64,000 nt of DNA from the NCBI GenBank assembly GCA_050954285.1, contig JBPBPL010000024.1, forward strand, positions 37,393 through 101,392, in the 5' to 3' direction. This DNA is from Mucilaginibacter_A sp050954285 (GTDB lineage: Bacteria > Bacteroidota > Bacteroidia > Sphingobacteriales > Sphingobacteriaceae). The notes beneath the pieces are model-generated. The model was not told where the DNA came from. It saw only the letters and a list, made by a program, of their open reading frames with translations, and made no database searches. Made by a program: the position numbers and the translations under genes. Below are positions 35,497 to 43,977 of this stretch, piece after piece (position 1 is the stretch's first letter; each line of letters opens with the position of its first letter).

Positions 35497-36513
35497 ATGA
35501 CAGTAACAACACCTTTTTTAGCCGTAAAAAATGTAACCAGATTATTTTCAGGCGAAAAAGTATCAGGTGTAAAAAATATTAATTTAACAATTGCTGAAGG
35601 CAAAATCACCGCCATTATTGGCAGCAGCGGAAGTGGGAAATCAACTTTACTCAACCTAATTTATGGTTTGATTGATGCCGATGCAGGAGAAGTTCGTTTA
35701 ATGGATGAACGCGTTTGGGGTCCGGCAGAAAAGCTGATTCCCGGCCATGACCAGATGAAAATGGTTACACAGCAGTCCGATCATCTTAATCATTACGCTA
35801 AAGTTTGGGCCAATGTGGCTTCATTGCTTCCGAATACCAATTTGGACTATAAATCAACCAAAACTACTGAAGTATTGCACCAGTTGCACCTGCTGGAGTT
35901 AAAAGATCGCCGTGTGGCTGACCTGAGCGGTGGCGAACGTCAGCGGGTTTCTATTGCGCGTGCGCTGGTTTCCAGTCCGAAAGTGTTGTTGCTGGATGAG
36001 CCTTTTAATCAGGTTGATGCTTCATTTAGAGATAATTTACAGCAGGATATCCGGCAAATTGTACAGCAAACAGGTTTAACGGTGATTTTGGTTTCGCACG
36101 ATCCGCAGGAAGTTTTATCACTGGCAGATGATTTGGTAGTGTTGAAAGATGGGGAAATTGTGGAAACTGGTTCTCCGCAGCAATTGTACCAGCAACCACA
36201 AAAACTGTACACGGCAACTTTGCTGGCCAGCGGTACTGTTTTTACCGGCATAAAAGCAGCATCGTTTGGGATTGATACCGATAAAAAAACAGTAATGGTT
36301 TATGCAGAAGATTTTTGCATCGATAAAAACAGCATCGGAAATTTGTGTACCGTGGAAGCTGTTTTGTTTAAAGGGTTTTATCAGGAAGTAATCTTGAACA
36401 ACGGCTCGGTCCAATTTAAAATGATCAGCCTGCAAAATAAAATTTACGCAGGCGATCAGGTAAATATTCGGGTAAACCGGTTTTTAAGTTTTGATGAAGA
36501 TTTGCCTAAATAA
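35497..36513 (+). CDS. ABC transporter ATP-binding protein with C-terminal TOBE-like domain
   Basis: 338 residues from ATG 35497. Walker A is GSSGSGKST (residues 42-50); the signature is LSGGERQR; Walker B is VLLLDEP; the switch histidine is in LVSHDPQEV. The C-terminal 100 residues resemble a TOBE domain, as in PotA/FbpC-type importers for ions or polyamines. No permease or binding protein gene is adjacent, so the partner is unknown. The end overlaps the convergent ilvA end by eight bases. Two motif copies lie in the TOBE-coding part (36248-36262 and 36318-36335). Confidence 0.9.
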   Translation: MTVTTPFLAVKNVTRLFSGEKVSGVKNINLTIAEGKITAIIGSSGSGKSTLLNLIYGLIDADAGEVRLMDERVWGPAEKLIPGHDQMKMVTQQSDHLNHYAKVWANVASLLPNTNLDYKSTKTTEVLHQLHLLELKDRRVADLSGGERQRVSIARALVSSPKVLLLDEPFNQVDASFRDNLQQDIRQIVQQTGLTVILVSHDPQEVLSLADDLVVLKDGEIVETGSPQQLYQQPQKLYTATLLASGTVFTGIKAASFGIDTDKKTVMVYAEDFCIDKNSIGNLCTVEAVLFKGFYQEVILNNGSVQFKMISLQNKIYAGDQVNIRVNRFLSFDEDLPK

Positions 36514-37756
36514 AATACTCAAACAGATTATCATCATTGTTGAGTTCTTTATAATCAAAACGGTTCTCCTGCATCCGCAAAATTAAAGAAGTATAATCTT
36601 CACGGTCTTTTAACTCAATGCAAACTAATGCCGGCCCACTTTCGCGTTCTGTTTTTTTCACAAACTCAAAACGGGTAATGTCATCATTCGGCCCCAGAAC
36701 CTTATTGGCAAACAACCGCAAAGCACCCGGCCGCTGCGGAAAACGGATGATGAAATAATGTTTCAGCCCTTCATAAAGCAGCGAACGTTCTTTAATTTCC
36801 TGCAAACGGTCAATATCGTTATTGCCGCCACTAAGCACGCAAACCACTTTTTTGCCGATAATTTTTTCCTTGCAAAAATCCAGTGCCGATACTGATAGAG
36901 CACCAGCCGGCTCGGCAACAATAGCATCATCGTTGTACAATTTAAGGATCGTGGTACACACTTTTCCTTCAGGAATCAGCAGCATTTCATCTAAAACCTC
37001 GTTGCAAAGCTGATAGGTGAGGGCGCCCACACGTTTTACGGCAGCACCATCTACAAATTTATTGATGCTATCCAACGTTACCGGTTGCTGGTTCCGGAAA
37101 GCTTCAAACATAGACGGCGCGCCTTGCGGTTCTGTGCCAATCAGTAATGTATCTGGTTTTACCTGCCGGAAATAGGTACCAATTCCTGCTGAAAGTCCGC
37201 CTCCGCCCACCGGCATAATTACTACATCAGCCTCTGGAAGCTGTTGTAAAATCTCTACGCCAACGGTTCCCTGGCCTTCAATAACCAGCGGATGATCAAA
37301 CGGCGGAATAAAAGTCATTCCATGTTTTTCGGTATAAATCAAGGCTTCGCGCAGGCAATCGTCAAATGTATCACCGGTTAAAATAATTTCGATTTGGCCG
37401 TTGCCAAACATATTCGTCTGGTTAACTTTTTGTTTCGGGGTGATTTCCGGCATGAAAATAATACCTTTTGTACCCAGTTTATTGCAGGAAAAAGCTACGC
37501 CCTGCGCATGGTTTCCGGCGCTTGCACAAACTACGCCGCGATCTAATTGTGGCTGACTTAACTGGCTAATCAGGTTGTAAGCACCACGCAGTTTGTACGA
37601 ACGTACAATTTGTAAATCTTCTCTTTTCAGGTAGATTTCGCATTGATATTTTTCGGATAAGCGCGCATTATATTCCAGCGGCGTTCTTTTAACGACACTT
37701 TTTAAACGTTCCAGCGCGGCGGCTGAATCTATTTTTAATACTTCTTCTAACAGCAT
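36506..37756 (-). CDS. ilvA: Threonine dehydratase (threonine deaminase)
   Basis: 416 residues. IlvA makes 2-oxobutanoate from threonine for isoleucine synthesis, with PLP bound at the lysine in RSYKLRGAYN. ASAGNHAQGVAFSC and PVGGGGLSAGIGTYFR are typical. The C-terminus (HYFIIRFPQRPGALRLF ... FEYFI) is a single ACT-like regulatory domain, shorter than in E. coli IlvA (514 residues). It is the last gene of the ilv-leu operon, starting two bases after the leuA stop. It ends in a tail-to-tail eight-base overlap with the ABC ATPase gene. Confidence 0.94.
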   Translation of the reverse strand: MLLEEVLKIDSAAALERLKSVVKRTPLEYNARLSEKYQCEIYLKREDLQIVRSYKLRGAYNLISQLSQPQLDRGVVCASAGNHAQGVAFSCNKLGTKGIIFMPEITPKQKVNQTNMFGNGQIEIILTGDTFDDCLREALIYTEKHGMTFIPPFDHPLVIEGQGTVGVEILQQLPEADVVIMPVGGGGLSAGIGTYFRQVKPDTLLIGTEPQGAPSMFEAFRNQQPVTLDSINKFVDGAAVKRVGALTYQLCNEVLDEMLLIPEGKVCTTILKLYNDDAIVAEPAGALSVSALDFCKEKIIGKKVVCVLSGGNNDIDRLQEIKERSLLYEGLKHYFIIRFPQRPGALRLFANKVLGPNDDITRFEFVKKTERESGPALVCIELKDREDYTSLILRMQENRFDYKELNNDDNLFEYFI

Positions 37757-37758
37757 CT

Positions 37759-39273
37759 TCAGGATAAAAATTTGTTAACGGCATCTAAATAAGCGTTTGC
37801 AGACGCCCGTACAATATCGGTACTAAAACCATAGCCATCATAACTTTTGCCATCTAAAAGAAGCATCATATTTACGCGGCTCACATCATCGCTACCACCG
37901 CTCATGGCATGGATATTAAATTCTTTCAGGCTTGGTTTTTTGCCGATGATGCTTTCTATAGCATTAATCGTTGCATTTACCGGTCCGTTTCCGGTTGCCG
38001 TAGCCTGTTTTTCTTCATTGCTGATTTCTAATATAACAGTAGCTTCGGGTATTGCATCTTCTCCCATCACCACACTCAGCGTTTTCATTTTAATACTGCT
38101 TTCGTTGTAATTAGATTTTGTACCATCACCCATCAAAGCGAAAAGATCCTGATCGTTTATTTCTTTCTTCTGATCGGCCAACGTTAAAAAACGATGGTAA
38201 ACTTCATCCAGATTTACCTTTTCAATCACGTAGCCCAAACGTTCCAGGTGATGTTTCAAAGCGTGACGGCCGCTTCTGGCAGTCAGTACAATTTCTGCGG
38301 AAGGAATGCCTACATCTTCCGGGTTGATGATTTCATAATTCTCCCGATGCTTTAAAAACCCATCCTGATGAATACCGGAACTATGCGCAAACGCATTTTT
38401 GCCAACAATGGCTTTATTGGGTTGCACCGGCATGTTCATCATCCGGCTCACCATATTGCTCAGACCATAAAACTTTTTACTGTTGATGGTCGAATGTAAA
38501 TTTAAGGTTTGATGTGTTTTCAAGATCATCGCCACTTCTTCCAGCGAAGTATTTCCGGCACGTTCGCCAATGCCGTTGATGGTACATTCAACCTGGCGTG
38601 CTCCGTTTTGTAAACCCGAGATAGAGTTCGCCGTGGCCAATCCTAAATCGTTATGGCAATGTACCGAAATGATGGCCTGGTCTATATTTTTAACATTTTC
38701 TTTCAGATAGCGGATGCGCGCGCCATAAGCATCCGGCAAACAATAGCCGTTGGTATCCGGAATATTCACTACCGTGGCACCGGCAGCAATTACCGCTTCA
38801 ATCATGCGCGCCAGATATTCCAGATCAGCACGACCGGCATCTTCAGCATAAAATTCCACATCTTCTACAAACTGTTTTGCATATTTCACCGCATCAACGC
38901 CACGAGTTAAAATTTCATCACGCGTACTGTTGAATTTGTATTGGATGTGCATATCCGAAGCCCCGATTCCGGTATGAATGCGCGGCCGTTTGGCATATTG
39001 CAAAGAAGCAACTGCCGAATCAATATCGCCTTTGTTGGCTCGGGTTAAAGCACAAATGATTGGTCCTCTTACGGCTTTGGATAATTCGACTACACTTTGA
39101 AAATCTCCCGGACTGGAAATCGGGAAACCGGCCTCGATCACATCTACGCCCAATAATTCGAGTTCTTTGGCTATTTCGATTTTTTCGGACGTAGTTAACT
39201 GGCATCCGGGAACCTGCTCGCCATCGCGTAAAGTGGTATCGAATATATAGATGTGATTGGGGTCGTGTAACAT
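37759..39273 (-). CDS. leuA: 2-isopropylmalate synthase
   Basis: 504 residues. LeuA condenses acetyl-CoA and 2-oxoisovalerate, the first committed leucine step. The N-terminal TIM barrel has IFDTTLRDGEQVPGC with the metal-binding aspartate, SVHCHNDLGLATANS and INGIGERAGNTSLEEV; the C-terminal regulatory domain ends near LLLDGKSYDGYGFSTDIV. It is next to last in the operon. A motif copy within the C-terminal domain (37851-37867) codes for part of MLLLDGKS. Upstream is a 72-base gap containing repeated TCAGCA-type text. Confidence 0.95.
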   Translation of the reverse strand: MLHDPNHIYIFDTTLRDGEQVPGCQLTTSEKIEIAKELELLGVDVIEAGFPISSPGDFQSVVELSKAVRGPIICALTRANKGDIDSAVASLQYAKRPRIHTGIGASDMHIQYKFNSTRDEILTRGVDAVKYAKQFVEDVEFYAEDAGRADLEYLARMIEAVIAAGATVVNIPDTNGYCLPDAYGARIRYLKENVKNIDQAIISVHCHNDLGLATANSISGLQNGARQVECTINGIGERAGNTSLEEVAMILKTHQTLNLHSTINSKKFYGLSNMVSRMMNMPVQPNKAIVGKNAFAHSSGIHQDGFLKHRENYEIINPEDVGIPSAEIVLTARSGRHALKHHLERLGYVIEKVNLDEVYHRFLTLADQKKEINDQDLFALMGDGTKSNYNESSIKMKTLSVVMGEDAIPEATVILEISNEEKQATATGNGPVNATINAIESIIGKKPSLKEFNIHAMSGGSDDVSRVNMMLLLDGKSYDGYGFSTDIVRASANAYLDAVNKFLS

Positions 39274-39345
39274 GTTTTTTGTTTTAGTATTGAGTAGCCA
39301 TTAAAGTGTCAGCAATCAGGTATCAGCATTCCATATTGATACTTG

Positions 39346-40122
39346 CTACTCCATACCTGATGCTTCTTTTATCGCTATAAATCTTAATCTTTTATAATCC
39401 GCATACCACTCGCCGTTGCGCTGGTAAAACGGTTCTAATTGTTGGGTGAGTTCTTGCAGGATTTCGGGTTGATGTGCTTCTTTTACACCGATAAAAAAGT
39501 CGGAAGCAAACATCGTAATCCATTTTTTTACGCCTTCCGCCTGATCCTGCAATAAAGTTTCGCGATCAAAAAGTGCAGCATAAGTAACTGTAAAACCAGC
39601 CTTTTCCAGCATTGAAGTATATTCTCCAACAGAAGGAAAAAATAAATAATTCATTTCAGATTGCTGCTGATATCCATATTGCATCAAAACTTTTCTCAGC
39701 GTGGAAATCATCAGGCCAACGTTTCCTTTACCGCCCATTTCAGCAACAAACCTTCCGCCTGGTTTTAGTGCCTTAAAAACAGCATTCATCATTTTAGGCT
39801 GATTTTCGGCTTTGATCCAGTGTAAAACCGCGTTAGAAAAAACTGCGGTAAAAGAAGCATCGTAGCCTAAATCGGTTGCATCTGCTATTTTAAATTCTGT
39901 TTGCGGATAGTTTTGTTTTGCTTTTTCAATCATTTCCACAGAACTGTCTACACCTAAAACAACAGCGCCTTCCTGCCGGATGGTTTCCGTTAAATACCCG
40001 GAGCCACAACCTAAATCGAGAATATGTTCTCCGGCTTTTGGTTCCAAGGTTTGCAAAAAGTTTTCTCCATATTTAAATACGAAGTTGTGTTTCTGGTCAT
40101 ACAGTTCAGCATTCCATTTCAT
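39346..40122 (-). CDS. SAM-dependent methyltransferase inside the ilv-leu operon
   Basis: 258 residues. The class I methyltransferase fold is shown by ILDLGCGSGYLTETI (residues about 34-48), VLGVDSSVEMI, and FSNAVLHWIK with LKPGGRFVAEMGG. It most resembles trans-aconitate 2-methyltransferase-type proteins. Its ATG at 40122 overlaps the leuB stop by four bases (ATGA), so it is translationally coupled to leuB. Trans-aconitate methyltransferases act on carboxylic acids, and Saccharomyces Tmt1 can methylate isopropylmalate, so a role near leucine intermediates is plausible but unproven. Three motif copies lie in it (39359, 39474 and 39845). Confidence 0.82.
   Translation of the reverse strand: MKWNAELYDQKHNFVFKYGENFLQTLEPKAGEHILDLGCGSGYLTETIRQEGAVVLGVDSSVEMIEKAKQNYPQTEFKIADATDLGYDASFTAVFSNAVLHWIKAENQPKMMNAVFKALKPGGRFVAEMGGKGNVGLMISTLRKVLMQYGYQQQSEMNYLFFPSVGEYTSMLEKAGFTVTYAALFDRETLLQDQAEGVKKWITMFASDFFIGVKEAHQPEILQELTQQLEPFYQRNGEWYADYKRLRFIAIKEASGME
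39359..39386 (+). repeat. Window-wide motif copy, TC type, at the end of the methyltransferase gene
   Basis: GATG plus exact core CTTCTTTTATC, then GCTATAAATCTTA. On the minus strand it codes for IKEAS near the C-terminus. Confidence 0.82.
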
Positions 40123-41210
40123 GATAAAACGGTTTGTTGCAGATGTTCCAGCAGTTTTTGTCCCATTTGTTCTGTTCCCAAAACTTTGGTTACGTCATCT
40201 TTCGTATTCGCAATATCTGATGTTCTGTAGCCATTTTTCAGCGTTTGTTCCACCGCATTGGTTACTGTTTTTGCTTCTTGTTTCAGGCCGAAACCAATCT
40301 CCAGCATCAGCGCAACGGATAGGATAGAGGCCAGCGGATTGGCAATATTTTTTCCGGCGATATCGTGTGCCGAACCGTGTATCGGTTCGAAAAATCCTGT
40401 TCCATCACCGATAGAAGCGGAAGCCAGCATGCCCATGGAACCAGCGATTTGCGAAGCTTCATCCGTTAAAATATCACCAAATAAATTGGCTGTTAAAACC
40501 ACATCAAATTTCTTTGGATTTTTAACTAACTGCATCGCGGCATTATCGATAAACATGTGCTCGGTTTCAACATCAGGATATTCTTTGGCAATTTCCTGAA
40601 CCACTTCGCGCCACAGTCTTGAAGATTCCAAAACATTTGCTTTATCTACCGAACATAATTTATGGCGACGTAACCGCGCCGCTTTGTAAGCTTTGCGTGC
40701 AATGCGTTCAATTTCATAACGGTGATAAATCATCAGATCAGAAGCTGTATTCCGGTCTTCGCTGCGGTTTTTTTCTCCGAAATAAACATCGCCGGTTAAT
40801 TCGCGGAAAAACAGAATATCGGTTCCTTTTAAAATTTCCGGCTTTAAGCTGGACGCGTCCAGCAGTTCATCAAATAATAAAATCGGACGTAAATTGGCAT
40901 ACAATCCAAGTTCTTTACGAATCTTTAATAAGCCTTGTTCCGGACGAACTTTTAGAGATGGATCGTTATCATATTTGGCATGGCCAACAGCACCAAATAA
41001 AATCGCATCGCTGTTTCGTGCTTTTTCTAGTGTTTCATCCGGCAACGGATTTCCGGTAGCTTCAATGGCAGCATGGCCCATCAAAGCCGTATCAAACGTA
41101 AATTCGTGGTTGTATTGAGAAGCAATTTGTTCTAAAACAGCCTTTCCCCAGGTTGTTACTTCGGGGCCAATACCATCACCGGGAATAATTAATATGTGTT
41201 TTTTTGCCAT
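40119..41210 (-). CDS. leuB: 3-isopropylmalate dehydrogenase
   Basis: 363 residues, the usual length. LeuB oxidises and decarboxylates 3-isopropylmalate with NAD. GDGIGPEV is at the N-terminus; substrate-binding arginines lie in RPEQGLLKIRKELGLYANLRP; metal aspartates are in DNAAMQLVKNPKKFDVVLTANLFGDILTDEASQ; the NAD site is in PIHGSAHDIAGKNIANP. It overlaps the methyltransferase gene by four bases and follows leuD after a 154-base gap that contains a palindromic repeat. Confidence 0.96.
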   Translation of the reverse strand: MAKKHILIIPGDGIGPEVTTWGKAVLEQIASQYNHEFTFDTALMGHAAIEATGNPLPDETLEKARNSDAILFGAVGHAKYDNDPSLKVRPEQGLLKIRKELGLYANLRPILLFDELLDASSLKPEILKGTDILFFRELTGDVYFGEKNRSEDRNTASDLMIYHRYEIERIARKAYKAARLRRHKLCSVDKANVLESSRLWREVVQEIAKEYPDVETEHMFIDNAAMQLVKNPKKFDVVLTANLFGDILTDEASQIAGSMGMLASASIGDGTGFFEPIHGSAHDIAGKNIANPLASILSVALMLEIGFGLKQEAKTVTNAVEQTLKNGYRTSDIANTKDDVTKVLGTEQMGQKLLEHLQQTVLS

Positions 41211-41232
41211 TTTTTTGTTCGTCTTGTTACCT

Positions 41233-41354
41233 TGTCATTTCGCCTTTTTTATCATTTCAGCGATAGGCGAAAATCTTAATCGAATTTTTATCCGGTAAAA
41301 GAAGCATCCGATTTTACTGCTCCAGTGAATGTTTCTCCTATCGTCGAAATAACA
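41233..41354. repeat. Palindromic REP-like element between leuD and leuB
   Basis: Outer arms TGTCATTTCG (41233-41242) and CGAAATAACA (41345-41354) match 9 of 10; inner arms CGATAGGCGAAAA (41261-41273) and GTTTCTCCTATCG (41331-41343) match 11 of 13. A reverse-oriented motif copy (41285-41308, GGTAAAAGAAGCATC) sits in the loop. The TCATTTCG...GAAATCT arrangement resembles dispersed palindromes I associate with Bacteroidota. Confidence 0.7.
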
Positions 41355-41364
41355 GCGTGCAATA

Positions 41365-41958
41365 TTAAATCACTTTACTTCTTTCGTAGGTTTTAATCCA
41401 ATCCTTATTATTCAGGACATAATCAATATCATCATAACCGTTTAGCAAACAAGCTTTCTTGTATGGATTGATTTCGAAATTTTCCTGCTCGCCGGTGCTG
41501 CAAATCTTGATGAACTGTCCTTCCAGATCAACTTCAACTTCTGTATGGCGGTCTTTAGCTACTTCGGTAAAAAACCGATCTAAAAAATAATCGCTTACCT
41601 GAACGGGCAGCAAACCATTGTTCAGCGCATTTCCTTTAAAAATATCTGCAAAAAAGCTGCTTACAACTACCTCGAAACCATAATCTGCAATGGCCCAGGC
41701 GGCGTGCTCGCGACTACTGCCGCAACCAAAATTTTTACCCGCAACCAGAATCTTTCCTGAATAAAGTGGATTGTTTAAGATAAAATCTTGTTTTGGTTTT
41801 CCATCGATATCAAAACGCCAATCGCAAAACAAATTCTGACCAAACCCTTCCCGCGTAGTCGCTTTTAAAAACCTTGCTGGAATAATCTGATCGGTATCGA
41901 TATTTTCAACCTGCAGCGGTACTACAGTTGATTGTATATGTTTGAAAATTTTTGTCAT
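41365..41958 (-). CDS. leuD: 3-isopropylmalate dehydratase, small subunit
   Basis: 197 residues. LeuD pairs with LeuC to isomerise 2-isopropylmalate to 3-isopropylmalate. The swivelling-domain signature is complete: NIDTDQIIPARFLK (residues about 18-31), NFGCGSSREHAAWAIADYGFEVV (about 75-97) and FADIFKGNALNNGLLPV. Its ATG (41958) follows a 30-base spacer after the GxxExxY gene. That gene lies between leuC and leuD, which are normally adjacent. Confidence 0.95.
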   Translation of the reverse strand: MTKIFKHIQSTVVPLQVENIDTDQIIPARFLKATTREGFGQNLFCDWRFDIDGKPKQDFILNNPLYSGKILVAGKNFGCGSSREHAAWAIADYGFEVVVSSFFADIFKGNALNNGLLPVQVSDYFLDRFFTEVAKDRHTEVEVDLEGQFIKICSTGEQENFEINPYKKACLLNGYDDIDYVLNNKDWIKTYERSKVI

Positions 41959-41960
41959 GG

Positions 41961-41986
41961 TGATCAGAATTTATAAATTTTAGAAT
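41961..41986 (+). repeat. Direct repeat, leuD side of the GxxExxY gene
   Basis: TGATCAGAATTTA (41961-41973) then a tract ending in TTTTAGAAT. It matches the sequence at 42394-42420 on the other side of the gene. Confidence 0.8.
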
Positions 41987-41988
41987 TT

Positions 41989-42393
41989 TCAGGATGCTTG
42001 AGTCACCTTAATTCTATTTTGGTATTTTGGGTTGAAGATTAATTTATACTGAAGACTTTGGCTTCCAAAATTGATTAGCAAACCCAAAGGGAAATCATAA
42101 GCAACTGTGTAGTTTTTAGCTTGTGCCAAGTGCACATCTTCTAAAGTGATCACTGCTTTTAATTCAACTGTCAATCTGTTTTCAACTACAAAATCAGCTC
42201 TTCTTGTTCCTACCTCAATTCCATTATAAAAAATCGTTTGTTCCTGTTCTCTTTTAAAACTTACATCTACTTTTGTTAATTCAATAGCTAAACACCTTTG
42301 ATAAATGACTTCCTGAAATCCGTTGCCTAATTGGTTATGTACTTTCATTGCACAACCAATTACTTTGTAGGTTAATTCGTCTCTTTCCATCAT
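41989..42393 (-). CDS. GxxExxY protein, PD-(D/E)XK nuclease-like, inserted between leuC and leuD
   Basis: 134 residues. The name-giving motif is G25-F-Q-E28-V-I-Y31. Candidate nuclease residues are D67 (RRADFVV), E77 and K79 (VELKA), matching the D...ExK core of the PDDEXK_3 group (PF13366). No role is established for this family. The ORF is intact. It interrupts the leuC-leuD pair and is bracketed by near-identical repeats (41961-41986 and 42394-42420), with a third inverted copy at the leuC end. This suggests insertion or duplication as a unit. ATG at 42393 or the next codon. Confidence 0.85.
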   Translation of the reverse strand: MMERDELTYKVIGCAMKVHNQLGNGFQEVIYQRCLAIELTKVDVSFKREQEQTIFYNGIEVGTRRADFVVENRLTVELKAVITLEDVHLAQAKNYTVAYDFPLGLLINFGSQSLQYKLIFNPKYQNRIKVTQAS

Positions 42394-42475
42394 TGATCAG
42401 AATTTACAGTATTTTAGAATAATTAGAATTCTTGTAAGCAATCATCTTGTTAATTCTAAAATCTTACTAATTCTG
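42394..42475. repeat. Repeat copy and inverted copy at the leuC side of the GxxExxY gene
   Basis: CAGAATT-N6-ATTTTAGAAT at 42398-42420, and its inverted form at 42453-42475 containing the last codons and TAG of leuC. The two arms can form a hairpin in the leuC 3' end, with a 6-base internal mismatch. Confidence 0.75.
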
Positions 42476-43883
42476 ATTCAGACAATTGCAATAATTCCCG
42501 AACATCCGTAACCTTACCAGTAACCGCAGCTGCAGCCGCCGTAAGCGGACTCGCTAAAAACGTGCGTGCATTCGGTCCTTGCCGGCCTTCAAAGTTCCTG
42601 TTGGAAGTAGAAACGCAGTATTTTCCTGCCGGAATTTTATCTTCATTCATTCCCAAACAAGCACTGCAGCCAGGTTCACGCAAGAAAAATCCGGCAGATT
42701 CAAAAACTTTATCCAGACCTTCGGCAATGGCCTGTAACTGAACTTGTTTTGAACCGGGAACAATCCATGCGGTAACATGTGGCGCTTTCTGGCGGCCTTT
42801 TACAAAGGTTGCTACCTGGCGCAAATCTTCAATCCTGGAATTGGTACAACTGCCAATAAAAACGTAATCAATCGGTTTCCCAAGAATTTCAGTGTTATCC
42901 TGCAGAGCCATATAATCTAAAGCTTTCTGATAAGAGAGCTGCTCGTGCTGATTCAGTGCTTCTTTTGCAGGTATATTTTGAGTGATGCCGATGCCCATTC
43001 CTGGATTGGTTCCATAGGTAATCATCGGTTCAATATCGGCTGCATCAAAGTATAAAACCTCATCAAAAACAGCATCCTCATCGGAAGATAGGGTTTCCCA
43101 CCAAGCCAAAGCGGTATTCCACGCTTCACCTTTTGGTGCAAATTCTTTGTCTTTTACATAATCAAAAGTAGTTTGATCTGGTGCGATCATGCCGCCACGT
43201 GCACCCATTTCGATGCTCATGTTGCAAATCGTCATGCGGCCTTCCATACTCAAACTTCTGATCGTATCGCCTGCATATTCCACAAAATAACCGGTGCCGC
43301 CGGCAGCAGAAATTTTGGAAATGATGTACAGGATTATATCTTTTGCTCCCACGCCAAACGGCAATTTGCCGTTTACTTCAATCTTCATCTGTTTGGGTTT
43401 GGATTGAAGGAGACATTGCGTAGCCAAAACCTGTTCTACTTGAGAAGTACCAATGCCAAACGCAATGGTACCAAACGCACCATGGGTAGAAGTGTGGCTA
43501 TCACCACAAACAATCGTTTTTCCGGGAACGGTTATGCCCAGTTCTGGTCCGATTACGTGTACAATTCCCTGATAAGGATGGCCTAAACCGTATAATTCTA
43601 CACCAAATTCTGCACAGTTTTGAGTCAGCATATCCACCTGTTTACGCGAAAGTTCTTCGCGAATGGGTTGATCCTGGTGCAAAGTAGGCACATTATGATC
43701 TGCCGTTGCAACCGTTTGGTTGGTACGAAAAACCGGGATTCCACGGGCACGCAACCCATCAAAAGCTTGCGGACTGGTGACTTCGTGGATAAAATGTGTA
43801 TCGATATATAAAACATCCGGGAAACCTGCTGAACGGTTTACAATATGTGCATCCCAGATTTTATCAAATAATGTTTGTCCCAT
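42456..43883 (-). CDS. leuC: 3-isopropylmalate dehydratase, large subunit
   Basis: 475 residues, typical for LeuC (466 in E. coli). The [4Fe-4S] ligands are visible: one cysteine in IGSCTNSRIEDLR and two in REPGCSACLGMN. GDSHTSTHGAFGTIAFGIGTSQVEQVLATQ is the other conserved block. The last codons (SELVRF and TAG) lie within a copy of the repeat that also flanks the GxxExxY gene. It follows ilvC with a 94-base gap holding a motif copy flanked by an inverted repeat. Confidence 0.96.
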   Translation of the reverse strand: MGQTLFDKIWDAHIVNRSAGFPDVLYIDTHFIHEVTSPQAFDGLRARGIPVFRTNQTVATADHNVPTLHQDQPIREELSRKQVDMLTQNCAEFGVELYGLGHPYQGIVHVIGPELGITVPGKTIVCGDSHTSTHGAFGTIAFGIGTSQVEQVLATQCLLQSKPKQMKIEVNGKLPFGVGAKDIILYIISKISAAGGTGYFVEYAGDTIRSLSMEGRMTICNMSIEMGARGGMIAPDQTTFDYVKDKEFAPKGEAWNTALAWWETLSSDEDAVFDEVLYFDAADIEPMITYGTNPGMGIGITQNIPAKEALNQHEQLSYQKALDYMALQDNTEILGKPIDYVFIGSCTNSRIEDLRQVATFVKGRQKAPHVTAWIVPGSKQVQLQAIAEGLDKVFESAGFFLREPGCSACLGMNEDKIPAGKYCVSTSNRNFEGRQGPNARTFLASPLTAAAAAVTGKVTDVRELLQLSESELVRF

Positions 43884-43906
43884 GATTGAGTTTGATGGAG
43901 TAAGCT

Positions 43907-43957
43907 GTACGTTATAAGTTCGATGCTTCTTTTATCACCCTAAAACTTGTAACGCAC
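43907..43957. repeat. Inverted repeat enclosing a motif copy, between ilvC and leuC
   Basis: Arms GTACGTTATAAGTT (43907-43920) and AACTTGTAACGCAC (43944-43957) match 12 of 14. The loop is a full TC-type copy (43922-43948, exact core). It may form a hairpin in the ilvC-leuC mRNA. Confidence 0.72.
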
Positions 43958-43977
43958 AACTTATCACTTATTATTTC

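Noticed and set aside
42394..42475. Simple Rho-independent terminator after leuC
   Set aside because: The stem is A/T-rich with a six-base internal mismatch and no T run, and the downstream leuD must be expressed; a repeat-derived structure fits better.
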